NCBI RefSeq assembly: GCF_000819745.1
Contig: NZ_CDDA01000015.1
Coordinates: 124,001-188,000 of the forward strand
Direction of reading: 5' to 3'
Origin: Aeromonas bestiarum
GTDB lineage: Bacteria; Pseudomonadota; Gammaproteobacteria; Enterobacterales; Aeromonadaceae
Length of the DNA: 64,000 bases
The notes under the pieces are model-generated. The model was not told the DNA's origin. It did not search any database and was given only the letters and a program-made list of their open reading frames with translations. Of the stretch, positions 18,801 through 27,709 are shown in pieces. How positions within the stretch are numbered: the stretch's first letter is position 1; each line of letters starts with the position of its first letter. A program made the position numbers and the translations under genes.

Positions 18801-19045
18801 GGCAAGATATCCTGATCGGGCATCAGGGCCACCATCTGGCGGAAGCTCTCGAGGCTGGCCTGCGCCTCCGCTTCGTCAATCTTGCTCATCACAAAGCCGA
18901 TATGGAGCAGCACATAGTCGCCAAGGTTGAGGGGATCTTCGAGCAGCATGCAGCTGACGCGCCGCTGCACCCCCAGGGTATCGACGGTGACGCAGTTATC
19001 TTCTGGGTGCAGCTGCACCACCTGAGAAGGGATGGATAGACACAT
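18794..19045 (-). CDS. hypC: Hydrogenase assembly chaperone HypC
   Basis: 83 residues starting MCLSIPSQ, the family signature in which Cys2 binds HypD and the large-subunit precursor. Longer starts upstream would remove Cys2 from position 2, so I reject them. It is the only HypC/HybG-type gene in the window and so is likely to serve both hydrogenases. It begins 5 bp after the hypF stop. Confidence 0.95.
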   Translation of the reverse strand: MCLSIPSQVVQLHPEDNCVTVDTLGVQRRVSCMLLEDPLNLGDYVLLHIGFVMSKIDEAEAQASLESFRQMVALMPDQDILPC

Positions 19046-19050
19046 GGATT

Positions 19051-21477
19051 TCAGGACTCCGACAAGGTGGCACAACCGGTTGTGGCAGGCTGGTGCGTGG
19101 CAATATGGTGGATGGCAAACCAGAGCTGACCGGCGGCTATGCCACCGTCATTGAGCGGCAGGGTTTCGCTGGTCAATACCTGGCGACCGGCGGCTTCGAG
19201 GCCGGGCACAAGCTGATCCATCAGCACCCGGTTTTGGAAGACGCCGCCCCCGAGTGCCACCGGATAGCCAGGGAAACGCCCGGCCAGGGCGATGACCAGA
19301 TTGCTGACAGCGCGGATAAAACCGGCGGCCAGGCTGGCGGTTGAGGTGCCTTTGCTCCGCTCGCCGACAAGGGTATTGAGCAGCTCTGCCCACTCAATAA
19401 GCAGTGGCCCCTCTGCGCTCTGGTTCAGGCCAAAGGCGAGGGGGAAGGGCAGTTCATCCGGTGTCAGCTGCAAGGCAGCTGCCTCCAGAAGGAGCCCGGC
19501 TTCGCCCTCGTAATCCGGGGTATCGATCACCCCCAGCAGCGCCGCGACGGCGTCGAACAGGCGGCCGATGGAGCTGGTATGGGGGGCGTTGCGACCCAGG
19601 CGCCAGAGCTGGTGCAGGTTGCTGATCCGCTCAGCTGGCAGTTGCTTGATCGCCGGAATATCGAGGGCGCAGATCTCCTCCACGCCATACGACTCGAACA
19701 GCAGCCCCAGCAGCTGGCGCACCGGCTCGCGGATGGCCGCCTCGCCGCCGATCAGCTTGAAGGGTTTGAGGTGCGCAACCCGTGTAAAGCCCTTCACATC
19801 GGCCAGCAGCAGCTCGCCACCCCAGAGGGTGCCGTCATCCCCAAGGCCGGTGCCATCGAAGGCAACCCCCAGAACTGGGCCCCTGATGTCGTGCTCGGCC
19901 ATCACAGCCAGCAGGTGGGCGTGATGGTGCTGCACCTCGAGATGGGTCGCACCCTCTGCCGCGCAATAGCCCTTGGCCCACTGGTGGCTGAGGTAGCCCC
20001 GGTGGCAGTCCGACACCAGCAACTCGGGCTTGAGATCGTAGAGTTCGCGAAAGGTGGCGAGGGTCTGCTCGAAGTGGCCCTGCATCGGCAGGCTGTGCAG
20101 ATCGCCGATATAGGGGCTGTAGATGCGCTGGCGGCCAAAGGCCAGCGCCAGCTGGTTCTTCTGCTGCGCCCCGACTGCCAAGAGCGGCGCCCTGACAGCC
20201 TGTTTCAGACTGGGGGTGCAGGGGGCGTAGCCCCGGGCGAGGCGCAAAGTTTGGCGCCGCCCGCCTGCCCACTGCACCAGACTGTCGTCGCAGGGGTGCA
20301 GTATGGGGCGGTTGTGATCCAGGATGCCGTCGATTTCACCCCCGAGTTCCCTGACCACAGCATCGTACTCGATGAGGATCGGGCTGCCGCGACCATTGGC
20401 GCTGGTGGCCACCAGCGGTAGGGCACAGGCGTCCAGCAGCAGTTGATGGAGCGGGGTATAGGGGAGCATGACCCCAAGGTAGGGGATGCCGGGGGCTATC
20501 CCCTCGGCCAGCGGGGCCGCGGTGTGTTGGAATTCTGACGGCCGTTCATCCTTGGTGCGCTTGCGCAGCAGGGTGATGGGTCTGGCCTGAGAGGCGAGCA
20601 GCTTCCACTCGTCTTCGCTGCCGGTGACATGCAATTTGGCCTCGGCAAGGGAGCCCATCATCACCGCCAGCGGCTTGCGCGCGCGCCGCTTGAGCGCTCG
20701 CAATCTGGCGACACTCTGTTCATTGCGGGCATCACATATCAGGTGATAACCCCCCATCCCCTTGACCGCGATCAGTGCCCCCGCTTGCAGGGCGCGGGCA
20801 GCCATTTGCAGGGCATCCTCGAGCTCGGCCAGGGTATCGCCGCGGCCGCTGCGCCAGCTGAGATGGGGCCCGCACTCGGGGCAGCTCACCGGCTGAGCGT
20901 GGTAGCGTCTGTCCAGCGGATCTTCATACGCCGCAGCGCAGCGCGGGCACATGGCAAAACCCGCCATGGCGGTGTGGGGTCTGTCGTAGGGGAGGCGGCG
21001 GATGATGCTGTAGCGCGGGCCGCAGTGGGTGCAGTTGGTAAAGGGGTAGTGATGGTGGCGATCGCTTGGGTTGGCCACATCCGTGGCGCACGCCTCGCAC
21101 ATCCCCTGATCCGGCGAGATGGCGACCGTGGCGGCGCTCTGCTGCTGGCTCGCTTTAATTCGAAATTGGCCATGGAACTGGTCGTCGTAGTCGGGGTCAG
21201 CATCTCGGGGAAGCTCCCGCTCGCTGAAATGATCGATTCGGCTAAGCGGCGGCGCCAGCTCCCGCAGTTCGCGGGCAAAGGCGGCCAGCCGCTCGGGCAG
21301 GCCTTCGGCACCTATGGTGACGCCATTGGCGTCGTTCAAGACATAGCCGGCAAGGCCGTGGCGCAGCGCCAGCCCATAGACGAAGGGGCGAAAGCCGACC
21401 CCCTGCACTATGCCGTCGATATGAAATTCGCGGCGCAGCCGGGTTGCTGCAGAATGGGCTGCTAGCGTGGCCGTCAT
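19051..21477 (-). CDS. hypF: Carbamoyltransferase HypF
   Basis: About 808 residues. It makes carbamoyl adenylate from carbamoyl phosphate and ATP and transfers the carbamoyl group to HypE. Domains in order are acylphosphatase (VQGVGFRPFVYGLA, about residues 17-30), two zinc-finger-like CxxC sets (CEAC, CTHCG, CPRC, CPECG, about 105-195), a YrdC-like domain (about 200-390) and a Kae1-like domain with HHHAHLL and ALGGGVFQN. The ATG at 21477 overlaps the selB stop (ATGA), so I prefer it to the longer frame upstream. Confidence 0.95.
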   Translation of the reverse strand: MTATLAAHSAATRLRREFHIDGIVQGVGFRPFVYGLALRHGLAGYVLNDANGVTIGAEGLPERLAAFARELRELAPPLSRIDHFSERELPRDADPDYDDQFHGQFRIKASQQQSAATVAISPDQGMCEACATDVANPSDRHHHYPFTNCTHCGPRYSIIRRLPYDRPHTAMAGFAMCPRCAAAYEDPLDRRYHAQPVSCPECGPHLSWRSGRGDTLAELEDALQMAARALQAGALIAVKGMGGYHLICDARNEQSVARLRALKRRARKPLAVMMGSLAEAKLHVTGSEDEWKLLASQARPITLLRKRTKDERPSEFQHTAAPLAEGIAPGIPYLGVMLPYTPLHQLLLDACALPLVATSANGRGSPILIEYDAVVRELGGEIDGILDHNRPILHPCDDSLVQWAGGRRQTLRLARGYAPCTPSLKQAVRAPLLAVGAQQKNQLALAFGRQRIYSPYIGDLHSLPMQGHFEQTLATFRELYDLKPELLVSDCHRGYLSHQWAKGYCAAEGATHLEVQHHHAHLLAVMAEHDIRGPVLGVAFDGTGLGDDGTLWGGELLLADVKGFTRVAHLKPFKLIGGEAAIREPVRQLLGLLFESYGVEEICALDIPAIKQLPAERISNLHQLWRLGRNAPHTSSIGRLFDAVAALLGVIDTPDYEGEAGLLLEAAALQLTPDELPFPLAFGLNQSAEGPLLIEWAELLNTLVGERSKGTSTASLAAGFIRAVSNLVIALAGRFPGYPVALGGGVFQNRVLMDQLVPGLEAAGRQVLTSETLPLNDGGIAAGQLWFAIHHIATHQPATTGCATLSES

Positions 21478-23378
21478 GCCGGCTCCTGCTGCATGGCGTC
21501 TTGAGTCTGTGGCAGGCGCAACACCCGACGCTCGTTCTCCTCGCGCCGCACCCAGCCATCCATCTCCATGCGCAGGCAAAACGGAATGGCGTATTTACGC
21601 GACAAACCGGTGATCTCCTTGAAGGATGCCATGTCGATCAGATCTCCCACCTGCTGGCCCGCCAGCACGGCGGCGACCATCTGGTTGTAAAGGGCGGCGT
21701 CGTAGTAGATGGGGCCATCGAGCTGCACCAGATACTTGAGTCGCGCCAGGTTGCGCAACTGCTTTTGCAGCGCGCAGTTTTTTTGTAAACCATTGCGCTG
21801 CAAGCCCTGCTGCAGGGCGGCGGGCAGCTTGCGGGTGATAAAGGGATCCAGCTCCACGCCGCCGGGGCCCAGTTTACCGGGCTCGTAACCCTCCTTGCCT
21901 TGATCTCGCACCACTTTGAGCACCAGCAGCGCCTCTTCCCCCAAATCATCTTCCGACTCGCCGCCGCCCGGCTGCCACTTGTCATGGTGCAAGCGGATCA
22001 GCTGCTCGCCCTTGAGTTGCTGGAGCAGGGCGTGCGTGACCGGCAAGGCGATGCCAAATCGGGTCGCGAGCTCGGCGGCGCTAAGCGGTTCGCATTTCAG
22101 TGTGGCGAGCAGCCGCTCGCGGCTCTGCGCCAGCCAGTGGTTGTCGAGCAGCCAGTCACCGAGGAGGGTGACCTGGCCCGGCAGCTCGCCAAAGCGGCTG
22201 GCCAGCACATAGCCGTTGAGGCCCAGCTGCAGGGTGGCGGGGTTGTAGTGCTCGAGCTCTTCAGGCATCTCGCCCAGCAGGGCGTGCAGCGCCTTGCGTC
22301 TGGCGGGGTGAATATCGCCGCACCAGACGATGCGGGCGCCGTGCAACAGTTCGCTGCTGCCGTGGCGGATAATGGCGAGCGGCTGGCCGAAGAAGCAGGG
22401 AATGGGGTTGGCAAAGATCAGTCGCGCCAGCCGGGTGTCCTTGATCGGAACAAAACGGGCCCGACCGTGCCAGCTGCCGAGGGCCACTTCCACCTCGCGG
22501 TTGCGTTGTTCCCGGATGCTGCCGCCGACCTCGTTCAGTCGCACGATAAGGTGGGTCGCCGCCTCGCACTGGCCGGCGGCGCTGGTGAGGCAGTGGCCGC
22601 GGGCCACCTCCTTGTGGGGCACTTTTTTAAGGCCCACTGCTACCCGGCAGACGGCGCCAATCTCATCAAGGCTTTGATGATAGGCCTGCAGCGAGCGCAC
22701 CTGCACCTCCCGATCGGCGGGGTAGAGGCGCAGCTTGTCCCCCACCTTGAGGCTGCCCTGCTGCAGGGTGCCGGTGAGCACGGTACCGGTGCCGTTGGCG
22801 GTAAAGATTCTGTCTACATACAGTCGCGGGGTGGCCTGTTCGCGGGGGGCATGATGCTCGGCCATATCCCCCAACTGGCGCACGATGGCGGTGTGCAGGG
22901 CGGCCATATTCTCGCCGGTCTTGGCGCTGACGCTGACGATATCGGGCACCATGCCGCTCTCGTCCATCACCCGCTCCAGCAGGCTCTCTTCCAACAGCAA
23001 AAGCTCGTCGGCACTGATCAGGTCGCACTTGTTGATGCAGACCAGCAGGCGCGGTACCCCCATCGCCTTGAGCAGGCGCAGGTGATCGCCGGTCATCGGC
23101 ATCCACCCCTCATCGGCGGCGATGACCAGCAGCACCAGATCCAGACTCCAGAGCCCCGCTACCATGTTGCGGATATAACGCTCGTGGCCGGGCACATCGA
23201 TGACGCCTATGGTGTTGCCCTGACCATCGTCAAAGTGGGCAAAGCCGAGATCCTGGGTCATGCCGATGGCCTGTTCATGGGCGCGGGAGGTGGTGATGCC
23301 GGTGAGGGCCTTGATCAGCAGGGTCTTGCCGTGATCCACGTGGCCGGCAAGACCGATAACGGCGCGATAGGGGGTCAT
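21474..23378 (-). CDS. selB: Selenocysteine-specific elongation factor SelB
   Basis: 634 residues. It binds GTP, selenocysteinyl-tRNA and the SECIS hairpin to direct UGA decoding. The G domain begins at the N-terminus with GHVDHGKT (P-loop), followed by DVPGHERYI and NKCDLI. The remainder includes beta-barrel domains and the C-terminal winged-helix region that reads the SECIS. The start MTPYRAVIG lies 4 bp after selA. The gene is directly coupled to hypF. The FdhF gene at 38953 is the selenoprotein target visible in this window. Confidence 0.96.
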   Translation of the reverse strand: MTPYRAVIGLAGHVDHGKTLLIKALTGITTSRAHEQAIGMTQDLGFAHFDDGQGNTIGVIDVPGHERYIRNMVAGLWSLDLVLLVIAADEGWMPMTGDHLRLLKAMGVPRLLVCINKCDLISADELLLLEESLLERVMDESGMVPDIVSVSAKTGENMAALHTAIVRQLGDMAEHHAPREQATPRLYVDRIFTANGTGTVLTGTLQQGSLKVGDKLRLYPADREVQVRSLQAYHQSLDEIGAVCRVAVGLKKVPHKEVARGHCLTSAAGQCEAATHLIVRLNEVGGSIREQRNREVEVALGSWHGRARFVPIKDTRLARLIFANPIPCFFGQPLAIIRHGSSELLHGARIVWCGDIHPARRKALHALLGEMPEELEHYNPATLQLGLNGYVLASRFGELPGQVTLLGDWLLDNHWLAQSRERLLATLKCEPLSAAELATRFGIALPVTHALLQQLKGEQLIRLHHDKWQPGGGESEDDLGEEALLVLKVVRDQGKEGYEPGKLGPGGVELDPFITRKLPAALQQGLQRNGLQKNCALQKQLRNLARLKYLVQLDGPIYYDAALYNQMVAAVLAGQQVGDLIDMASFKEITGLSRKYAIPFCLRMEMDGWVRREENERRVLRLPQTQDAMQQEPA

Positions 23379-23382
23379 GGGA

Positions 23383-24858
23383 TCAGGGCTCCTCGGTCGC
23401 ATTGATCTGGGCGGGCAACAGCAATTCCTTGAGTTGGGCAATCAACAGCTCCATCTCAGCCGGTAGCAGGGTGGCCATATTGAGCAACACCTTCTGCTGG
23501 CGCACCGTGGCGATGACAGGCACCGGCAATTCCCGCAGGGCGTCGAGCAGTTGCTGGGCCGGGCGCGGATCTGTGCATTCGAGCGCCAGCGCCGGGTAGA
23601 ATTCGTCCGGCAGGGTGCCGCCGCCCACCACCAGCTGGGCGGGCACCTCGGCAAAGCAGCCGGGCAGGGTGGCCATCAGCTGATCGGCCCTGGCCTGCAT
23701 GGCGGCGGGCTTGCTCAAAGTGCGCTGGGCGATGCCCTCGCCGATGGGGGACTTGTTGAGCTTGTGGATGAGCAGGCGTTCCAGCAGGGAGTAGACGATG
23801 CGGCTCGGGCGGAAGGTGCGCATCATGGGGTGTTTTTCCAGCCGCTTGATGAGATCGCTGCGGCCGCTGATGATGCCCGATTGCGGGCCCCCCAGCAGCT
23901 TGTCGCCTGAGTAGCAGACCAGATCCGCCCCCGCCTTGATGTACTGGCGCACCGAGGTTTCGTCCGGCGCAAACTCTTCTGTGGTCAATCCCGAACCCTG
24001 ATCCACCGCCAGCACCACCTGCTCCGGCAGGGCTCGGGCCAGCTCGCCGATGTCGGGGGATTCGGTAAAGCCGCGAATGGCGAAATTCGACCTGTGCACC
24101 ATCAGCACCAGCGCGGTCTGATCTGTGATGGCATCGAGGTAATCTCGGGCTGTGGTGATATTGGTGGTGCCCACTTCCACCAGTTTGGCGCCGGAGAGCG
24201 CCAGAATATCGGGAATGCGAAAACCGCCGCCAATCTGGATCTGCTCGCCGCGCGAGACGATCACCTCGCGCCCCTTGGCCACTTCCTGCAGCAGCAAAAA
24301 GAGCGAGGCGGCGTTGTTGTTGACCACCAGCGAATCTTCGGCCTGGGTAAGGCAGCCAAGCAGGGGGGCGATCAGCCCCTTGCGCCCGCCGCGTTTGCCG
24401 GTGGCGAGATCCAGCTCCAGATTGTTGTACCCGGTGTTGAGATCGCGCACCTCGTCCCACAGATCGGCACTTAACGGCGAGCGCCCCAGATTGGTGTGCA
24501 CCAGGGTGCCGGTAGCGTTGATCACCCGGGTCTGACGTTGGCGTAGCTGCTGTTGGCAACGCCTGGCAATCAGCGTCTCGATCTGCTCGGGGGTGACCCC
24601 ATGCTGGCGAAAATCTTCGCTCTGGCGCAGTTCACTAAGGGTCTCGCGCACCGCCTGAGTCACCAGCGGGCGGCTCAGCGCATCGATAAACCCAGCGAGA
24701 AAAGGTTGCTGCAGCAGCTGTTCCACTTGTGGCAAACGGCGCGCTTGTTGCTGGCTGGACTGTGACCGTGAATCTGGCAGTGAATCGTTGGCAGTCGACC
24801 CTGGCTCGGGCTGGCTGTGGGAGTGGGCTATGGCTGGCGCGTGAGACGGGTTCGGCAT
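23383..24858 (-). CDS. selA: L-seryl-tRNA(Sec) selenium transferase SelA
   Basis: About 491 residues; the E. coli protein has 463. This PLP enzyme converts seryl-tRNA(Sec) to selenocysteinyl-tRNA(Sec). The PLP lysine lies in YSGDKLLGGPQSG (about residue 295). The N-terminal conserved part shows VINATGTLVHTNLGRSPLS. The N-terminal 45 or so residues are low-complexity (Pro, Ser, Gln, His) and poorly constrained, so the start is uncertain: MPNPSHAP here, or 12 codons further upstream. It is first in the selA-selB-hypFCDEAB run. Confidence 0.94.
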   Translation of the reverse strand: MPNPSHAPAIAHSHSQPEPGSTANDSLPDSRSQSSQQQARRLPQVEQLLQQPFLAGFIDALSRPLVTQAVRETLSELRQSEDFRQHGVTPEQIETLIARRCQQQLRQRQTRVINATGTLVHTNLGRSPLSADLWDEVRDLNTGYNNLELDLATGKRGGRKGLIAPLLGCLTQAEDSLVVNNNAASLFLLLQEVAKGREVIVSRGEQIQIGGGFRIPDILALSGAKLVEVGTTNITTARDYLDAITDQTALVLMVHRSNFAIRGFTESPDIGELARALPEQVVLAVDQGSGLTTEEFAPDETSVRQYIKAGADLVCYSGDKLLGGPQSGIISGRSDLIKRLEKHPMMRTFRPSRIVYSLLERLLIHKLNKSPIGEGIAQRTLSKPAAMQARADQLMATLPGCFAEVPAQLVVGGGTLPDEFYPALALECTDPRPAQQLLDALRELPVPVIATVRQQKVLLNMATLLPAEMELLIAQLKELLLPAQINATEEP

Positions 24859-24988
24859 GGGATTACCAGGGCAGTGCGTGGGTTTGACATGCACACAGCT
24901 TTGCCGATAGAGAGGCCGAGTTGACGGGTTATTTCAGTGCTGGCTGGTTACTGATTCTTGCAAATATCGCGCATGAATTAATGATGAA

Positions 24989-25002
24989 TTGATGCTGATA
25001 AA
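24989..25002 (-). promoter_or_regulatory. FNR-like site upstream of selA
   Basis: TTGATGCTGATAAA matches TTGAT-N4-ATCAA with one mismatch in the second half-site. It lies about 130 bp before the selA start in AT-rich DNA. It would link the sel-hyp operon to anaerobic control, as at hybO. Confidence 0.35.
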
Positions 25003-25125
25003 TTAATTGTTGGCCAGAACGACAACCTGCGATCGGATTATATTGGCAAGCGGCAAGCACCGTTTTTAAACAAGCATCAACCGGCTTTGAAATGTGGTTG
25101 ATTCAATTTTTCCAATATATGTAAT

Positions 25126-25217
25126 TGGCGGAAGAGGCAGGAATCGAACCTGCCAAAGCCTTCTCGGCTCACATCGGTTTTGAAGACCGAGGAGGCCACC
25201 AGACCCCATCAACTTCC
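25126..25217 (-). tRNA. selC: tRNA-Sec (UCA anticodon)
   Basis: 92 nt including CCA. The anticodon arm is TCGGT-CTTCAAA-ACCGA with TCA as the anticodon. The D arm has a 6-bp stem (GGGGTC/GGCCTC) and a 4-nt loop, as is usual for tRNA-Sec. A long variable arm pairs AGCC/GGCT. The T arm is GCAGG-TTCGATT-CCTGC. The acceptor stem pairs GGAAG with CTTCC, but the next two positions (T-T and T-C) do not pair. It adjoins selA. Confidence 0.93.
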
Positions 25218-25229
25218 ATAATGGCCGCC

Positions 25230-25258
25230 ATTTTGTGGCAAATTTCTGTGACTGGCAA
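25230..25258 (-). promoter_or_regulatory. Sigma-70 promoter of selC
   Basis: On the minus strand, TTGCCA (-35) and CAAAAT (-10) are 17 bp apart. The -10 ends 12 bp before the mature tRNA 5' end, so the leader would be short. Confidence 0.5.
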
Positions 25259-25430
25259 CGCTTTTTTTATCATGAAAAAGCGAGGGTTAGCGGTTTTTTG
25301 AAAAATCAAAAGAACCTTGTTTTATATCAAATTCAGCACGATTAGCCCGATATTTTTAATTTAACATCGGGCCTCGATCACATTGCCATAACCGTCAGTC
25401 AATAACGGTCGTTAACAACTCGGTAAATAG

Positions 25431-25922
25431 TTATCGCTCGGCGTTGGAAATATTCCACTGGTCCAGTCGTTCTATTAACAAGCTGGTATCCTTGGCGGCA
25501 TCAAGATGCTGATAAAGATAATCCATCGCCTCGCTCGCCATCTCTGTCATCGGGAAGGAGAAAGCGACTATGGCCGGTTGCACCCCGACAAAGATCACCT
25601 CGGGGACAAAGGTCTTGAGCTCGTCGATCAAAAAATTGAGCGGCATGTTGTGGGTCGAGAAGATAAACATCTCGGCTATGGTTTCGGGGGGGATCACCTG
25701 CAGGGTACCCGCCTTCTCGCCGATCTCGGCGGCATCCACCAGCACCACCCGCGCCGGTTGCAGCTCCCGCACCTTGTGCACCACATTTTCCGGCGCTATG
25801 CCGCCGTCGATATGGATCCAGCCGGGCAGGGGGACGGCTTGCAGCTTGTCCGCCAGATAAGGGCCGGCACCGTCGTCCCCCATCATGGCATTGCCCACGG
25901 TCAACACGAGATTGCAGCCCAT
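25431..25922 (-). CDS. hycI: Hydrogenase-3 maturation protease HycI
   Basis: 163 residues, peptidase M52 family. It removes the C-terminal peptide of pre-HycE after nickel insertion. The family pattern LTVGNAMMGDDGAGPYLADKL begins at residue 7, with the nickel-sensing Asp in MGDD and a second conserved site in IHIDGGIAPENV. It is last in the hyc operon. Its ATG overlaps the hycH stop (TGATG). Confidence 0.95.
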   Translation of the reverse strand: MGCNLVLTVGNAMMGDDGAGPYLADKLQAVPLPGWIHIDGGIAPENVVHKVRELQPARVVLVDAAEIGEKAGTLQVIPPETIAEMFIFSTHNMPLNFLIDELKTFVPEVIFVGVQPAIVAFSFPMTEMASEAMDYLYQHLDAAKDTSLLIERLDQWNISNAER

Positions 25923-26335
25923 CAGCGGCTCCTTACCATCAGGTACATATGGGGATCGTTATAGAGGGCGGTGAGCTGATCCATAAAGGTGTTGGTCCAG
26001 CCCAGCTGCTGCTCATCGAGCACATTGTCGGCTTTGCGCAGTCGGTCGAAGGCGCAGGCCAGCATATGGCAGTGCTCGCGATAGATGGTGATCTCGCCAA
26101 AGGTGAGAAACCCCTCCATCTTGCGGCGCGCCTCGCTGCCGGTTGGCAGCTTGGCCACCCAGTCGCGATAACCCGTCAGCGGGCAGACCAGATCGGCACT
26201 GAGGCAGTCGACAATGCCGAGGTGATGGCCAATGGCGAGGCTGTAGTACATCACCTCTTTGGCCTCTTCCGGCACGTCGAACTGCTCATCCACAAACTTG
26301 CGCGAGAGGCGGTAGAAGAAAACCTTGTCAGCCAT
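25922..26335 (-). CDS. hycH: Formate hydrogenlyase maturation protein HycH
   Basis: 137 residues, nearly identical in length to E. coli HycH (136). In E. coli it is needed for HycE maturation and is not part of the final complex. The start [18 protein letters not shown] overlaps hycG by 8 bp; the longer open frame upstream only shadows hycG. Position in the operon and the N-terminal sequence support the call. No catalytic motif is known for the family. Confidence 0.92.
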   Translation of the reverse strand: MADKVFFYRLSRKFVDEQFDVPEEAKEVMYYSLAIGHHLGIVDCLSADLVCPLTGYRDWVAKLPTGSEARRKMEGFLTFGEITIYREHCHMLACAFDRLRKADNVLDEQQLGWTNTFMDQLTALYNDPHMYLMVRSR

Positions 26336-27143
26336 GCACCGCCTCTCCCTTGCCGGCCGCCCGGTTGAGGCAGGCGTTGGCCAGGTTGTTGACGATCTCC
26401 GACAGGCGCGGGTCGTCGTGCTGATCGAGATAGCTCTGGATGCGCAGATCCACATCCTGCTGGGTCGCCCCTTCGAGCAGGGCCATAAACTCGTCGGCTA
26501 TGGTCTGTCCCTGACGGTATCCGGCCATGCGGCGCGCTTCGCGCTCGATCATCACCCGAATTTCATTGGGGATGCCAGTGTGGCGCAGCTCGACCCGCTC
26601 ACCCGGTTGCACCTCGTGGCTGGTGGCGGTCAGTTTCTGCTCAAGCAGACCCAGCGCCACCGCAAAGCCATAAATGGTAGCCGCGGGAGTGGGAGGGCAG
26701 CCTGGGATATAGACATCCACCGGCACTATCTTGTCGGTGCCACCCCAGACGCAGTAGAGATCGTGGAAGATGCCGCCGTCACAGCCGCAGGCACCGTAGG
26801 CGATGCAGATCTTGGGATCGGGGGCCGCCTCATAGGCGCGCAGGGCCGGTACTCGCATCGCCCGGGTTACCGCGCCGGTAAAGAGCAGGATGTCGGCGTG
26901 GCGGGGGGAGGCGACCACTTTGATGCCGAAGCGCTCGGCATCGAACAGCGGTGTGATGGTGGCGAAGATCTCTATTTCGCAGGCGTTGCAGCCACCGCAA
27001 TCGACCCGATAGACATAGGCCGAGCGGTGAATGTCTTTGAGCAGGGTCTTCTTGAGTTTGGTGATCTCGGGGTCCTGTGCCAGCGGCACGGCGCGGGTAT
27101 GGGCATGGCCGACAACCGGTTCTATGCCTTTGATCTTGCTCAT
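26328..27143 (-). CDS. hycG: Formate hydrogenlyase small subunit HycG
   Basis: 271 residues, NuoB-like. It carries the [4Fe-4S] cluster next to the HycE active site. The ligands are visible in [20 protein letters not shown] and IPGCPPTP. The start ATG overlaps the hycF stop (TGATG) with an AGGAG ribosome site 8 bp before; a GTG three codons upstream is also possible. The protein is cytoplasmic and sits on the HycCD membrane arm. The C-terminal extension after about residue 200 is helical and charged. Confidence 0.95.
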   Translation of the reverse strand: MSKIKGIEPVVGHAHTRAVPLAQDPEITKLKKTLLKDIHRSAYVYRVDCGGCNACEIEIFATITPLFDAERFGIKVVASPRHADILLFTGAVTRAMRVPALRAYEAAPDPKICIAYGACGCDGGIFHDLYCVWGGTDKIVPVDVYIPGCPPTPAATIYGFAVALGLLEQKLTATSHEVQPGERVELRHTGIPNEIRVMIEREARRMAGYRQGQTIADEFMALLEGATQQDVDLRIQSYLDQHDDPRLSEIVNNLANACLNRAAGKGEAVHG

Positions 27144-27700
27144 CACATCCACTCCTGTTGTGTGGTAATCGGTGTGGCAATTGGTGTGGTCAGGGCCGAG
27201 TCAGGCTGGCTCAGCATGCTCTGTTTTCGTTTGCAGTCGGGGCAGTGGTGAAGCCGCTCCGGGGTCGCCAGCGGCGTGCCCGCCTGCTTGAGGGTGTCCT
27301 CCACCAGTGCCACCAGCTTGCTCGGGGCAAAGTAGGTGCCGCACAGGGTGCAGGGGGCCAGCGCGAAGCGGGCCTCCTCATACAGGTCGGCCTTGTTGGT
27401 CACCGCCAGTTCGAACTCGGGAGAGAGGGCGATGGCGCGGGTCGGGCAGACCTCTTCGCAGCGGCCACAGAAGATGCAGCGCGCCATGGAGATCTCCCAG
27501 CGCCGCTCGCCGGTTTCCATATCGACGTCCATCACCAGCGCGTTGGCCGGGCAGGCCTTGGTGCAGGCGGCGCAGGCGATGCACTGATCCGCCTGATATT
27601 TGGGTTTGCCGCGAAAATCCCGGTTCACCTCGTAGGGGGCGAAGGGGTACTTGGCGGTCGGTGTGCCAGCCTGGAGTATGGTCTTGAACAGCTTGATCAT
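27143..27700 (-). CDS. hycF: Formate hydrogenlyase ferredoxin subunit HycF
   Basis: 185 residues, NuoI-like, with two [4Fe-4S] motifs: [12 protein letters not shown] (about residues 41-52) and [12 protein letters not shown] (about 75-86). Two further CxxC pairs in the C-terminal half (CTLC, CPDC) form a rubredoxin-like metal site, as in E. coli HycF. It relays electrons from HycB/FdhF to HycG. It ends at the hycG start and follows hycE by 9 bp. Confidence 0.95.
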   Translation of the reverse strand: MIKLFKTILQAGTPTAKYPFAPYEVNRDFRGKPKYQADQCIACAACTKACPANALVMDVDMETGERRWEISMARCIFCGRCEEVCPTRAIALSPEFELAVTNKADLYEEARFALAPCTLCGTYFAPSKLVALVEDTLKQAGTPLATPERLHHCPDCKRKQSMLSQPDSALTTPIATPITTQQEWM

Positions 27701-27709
27701 GATGACCCC

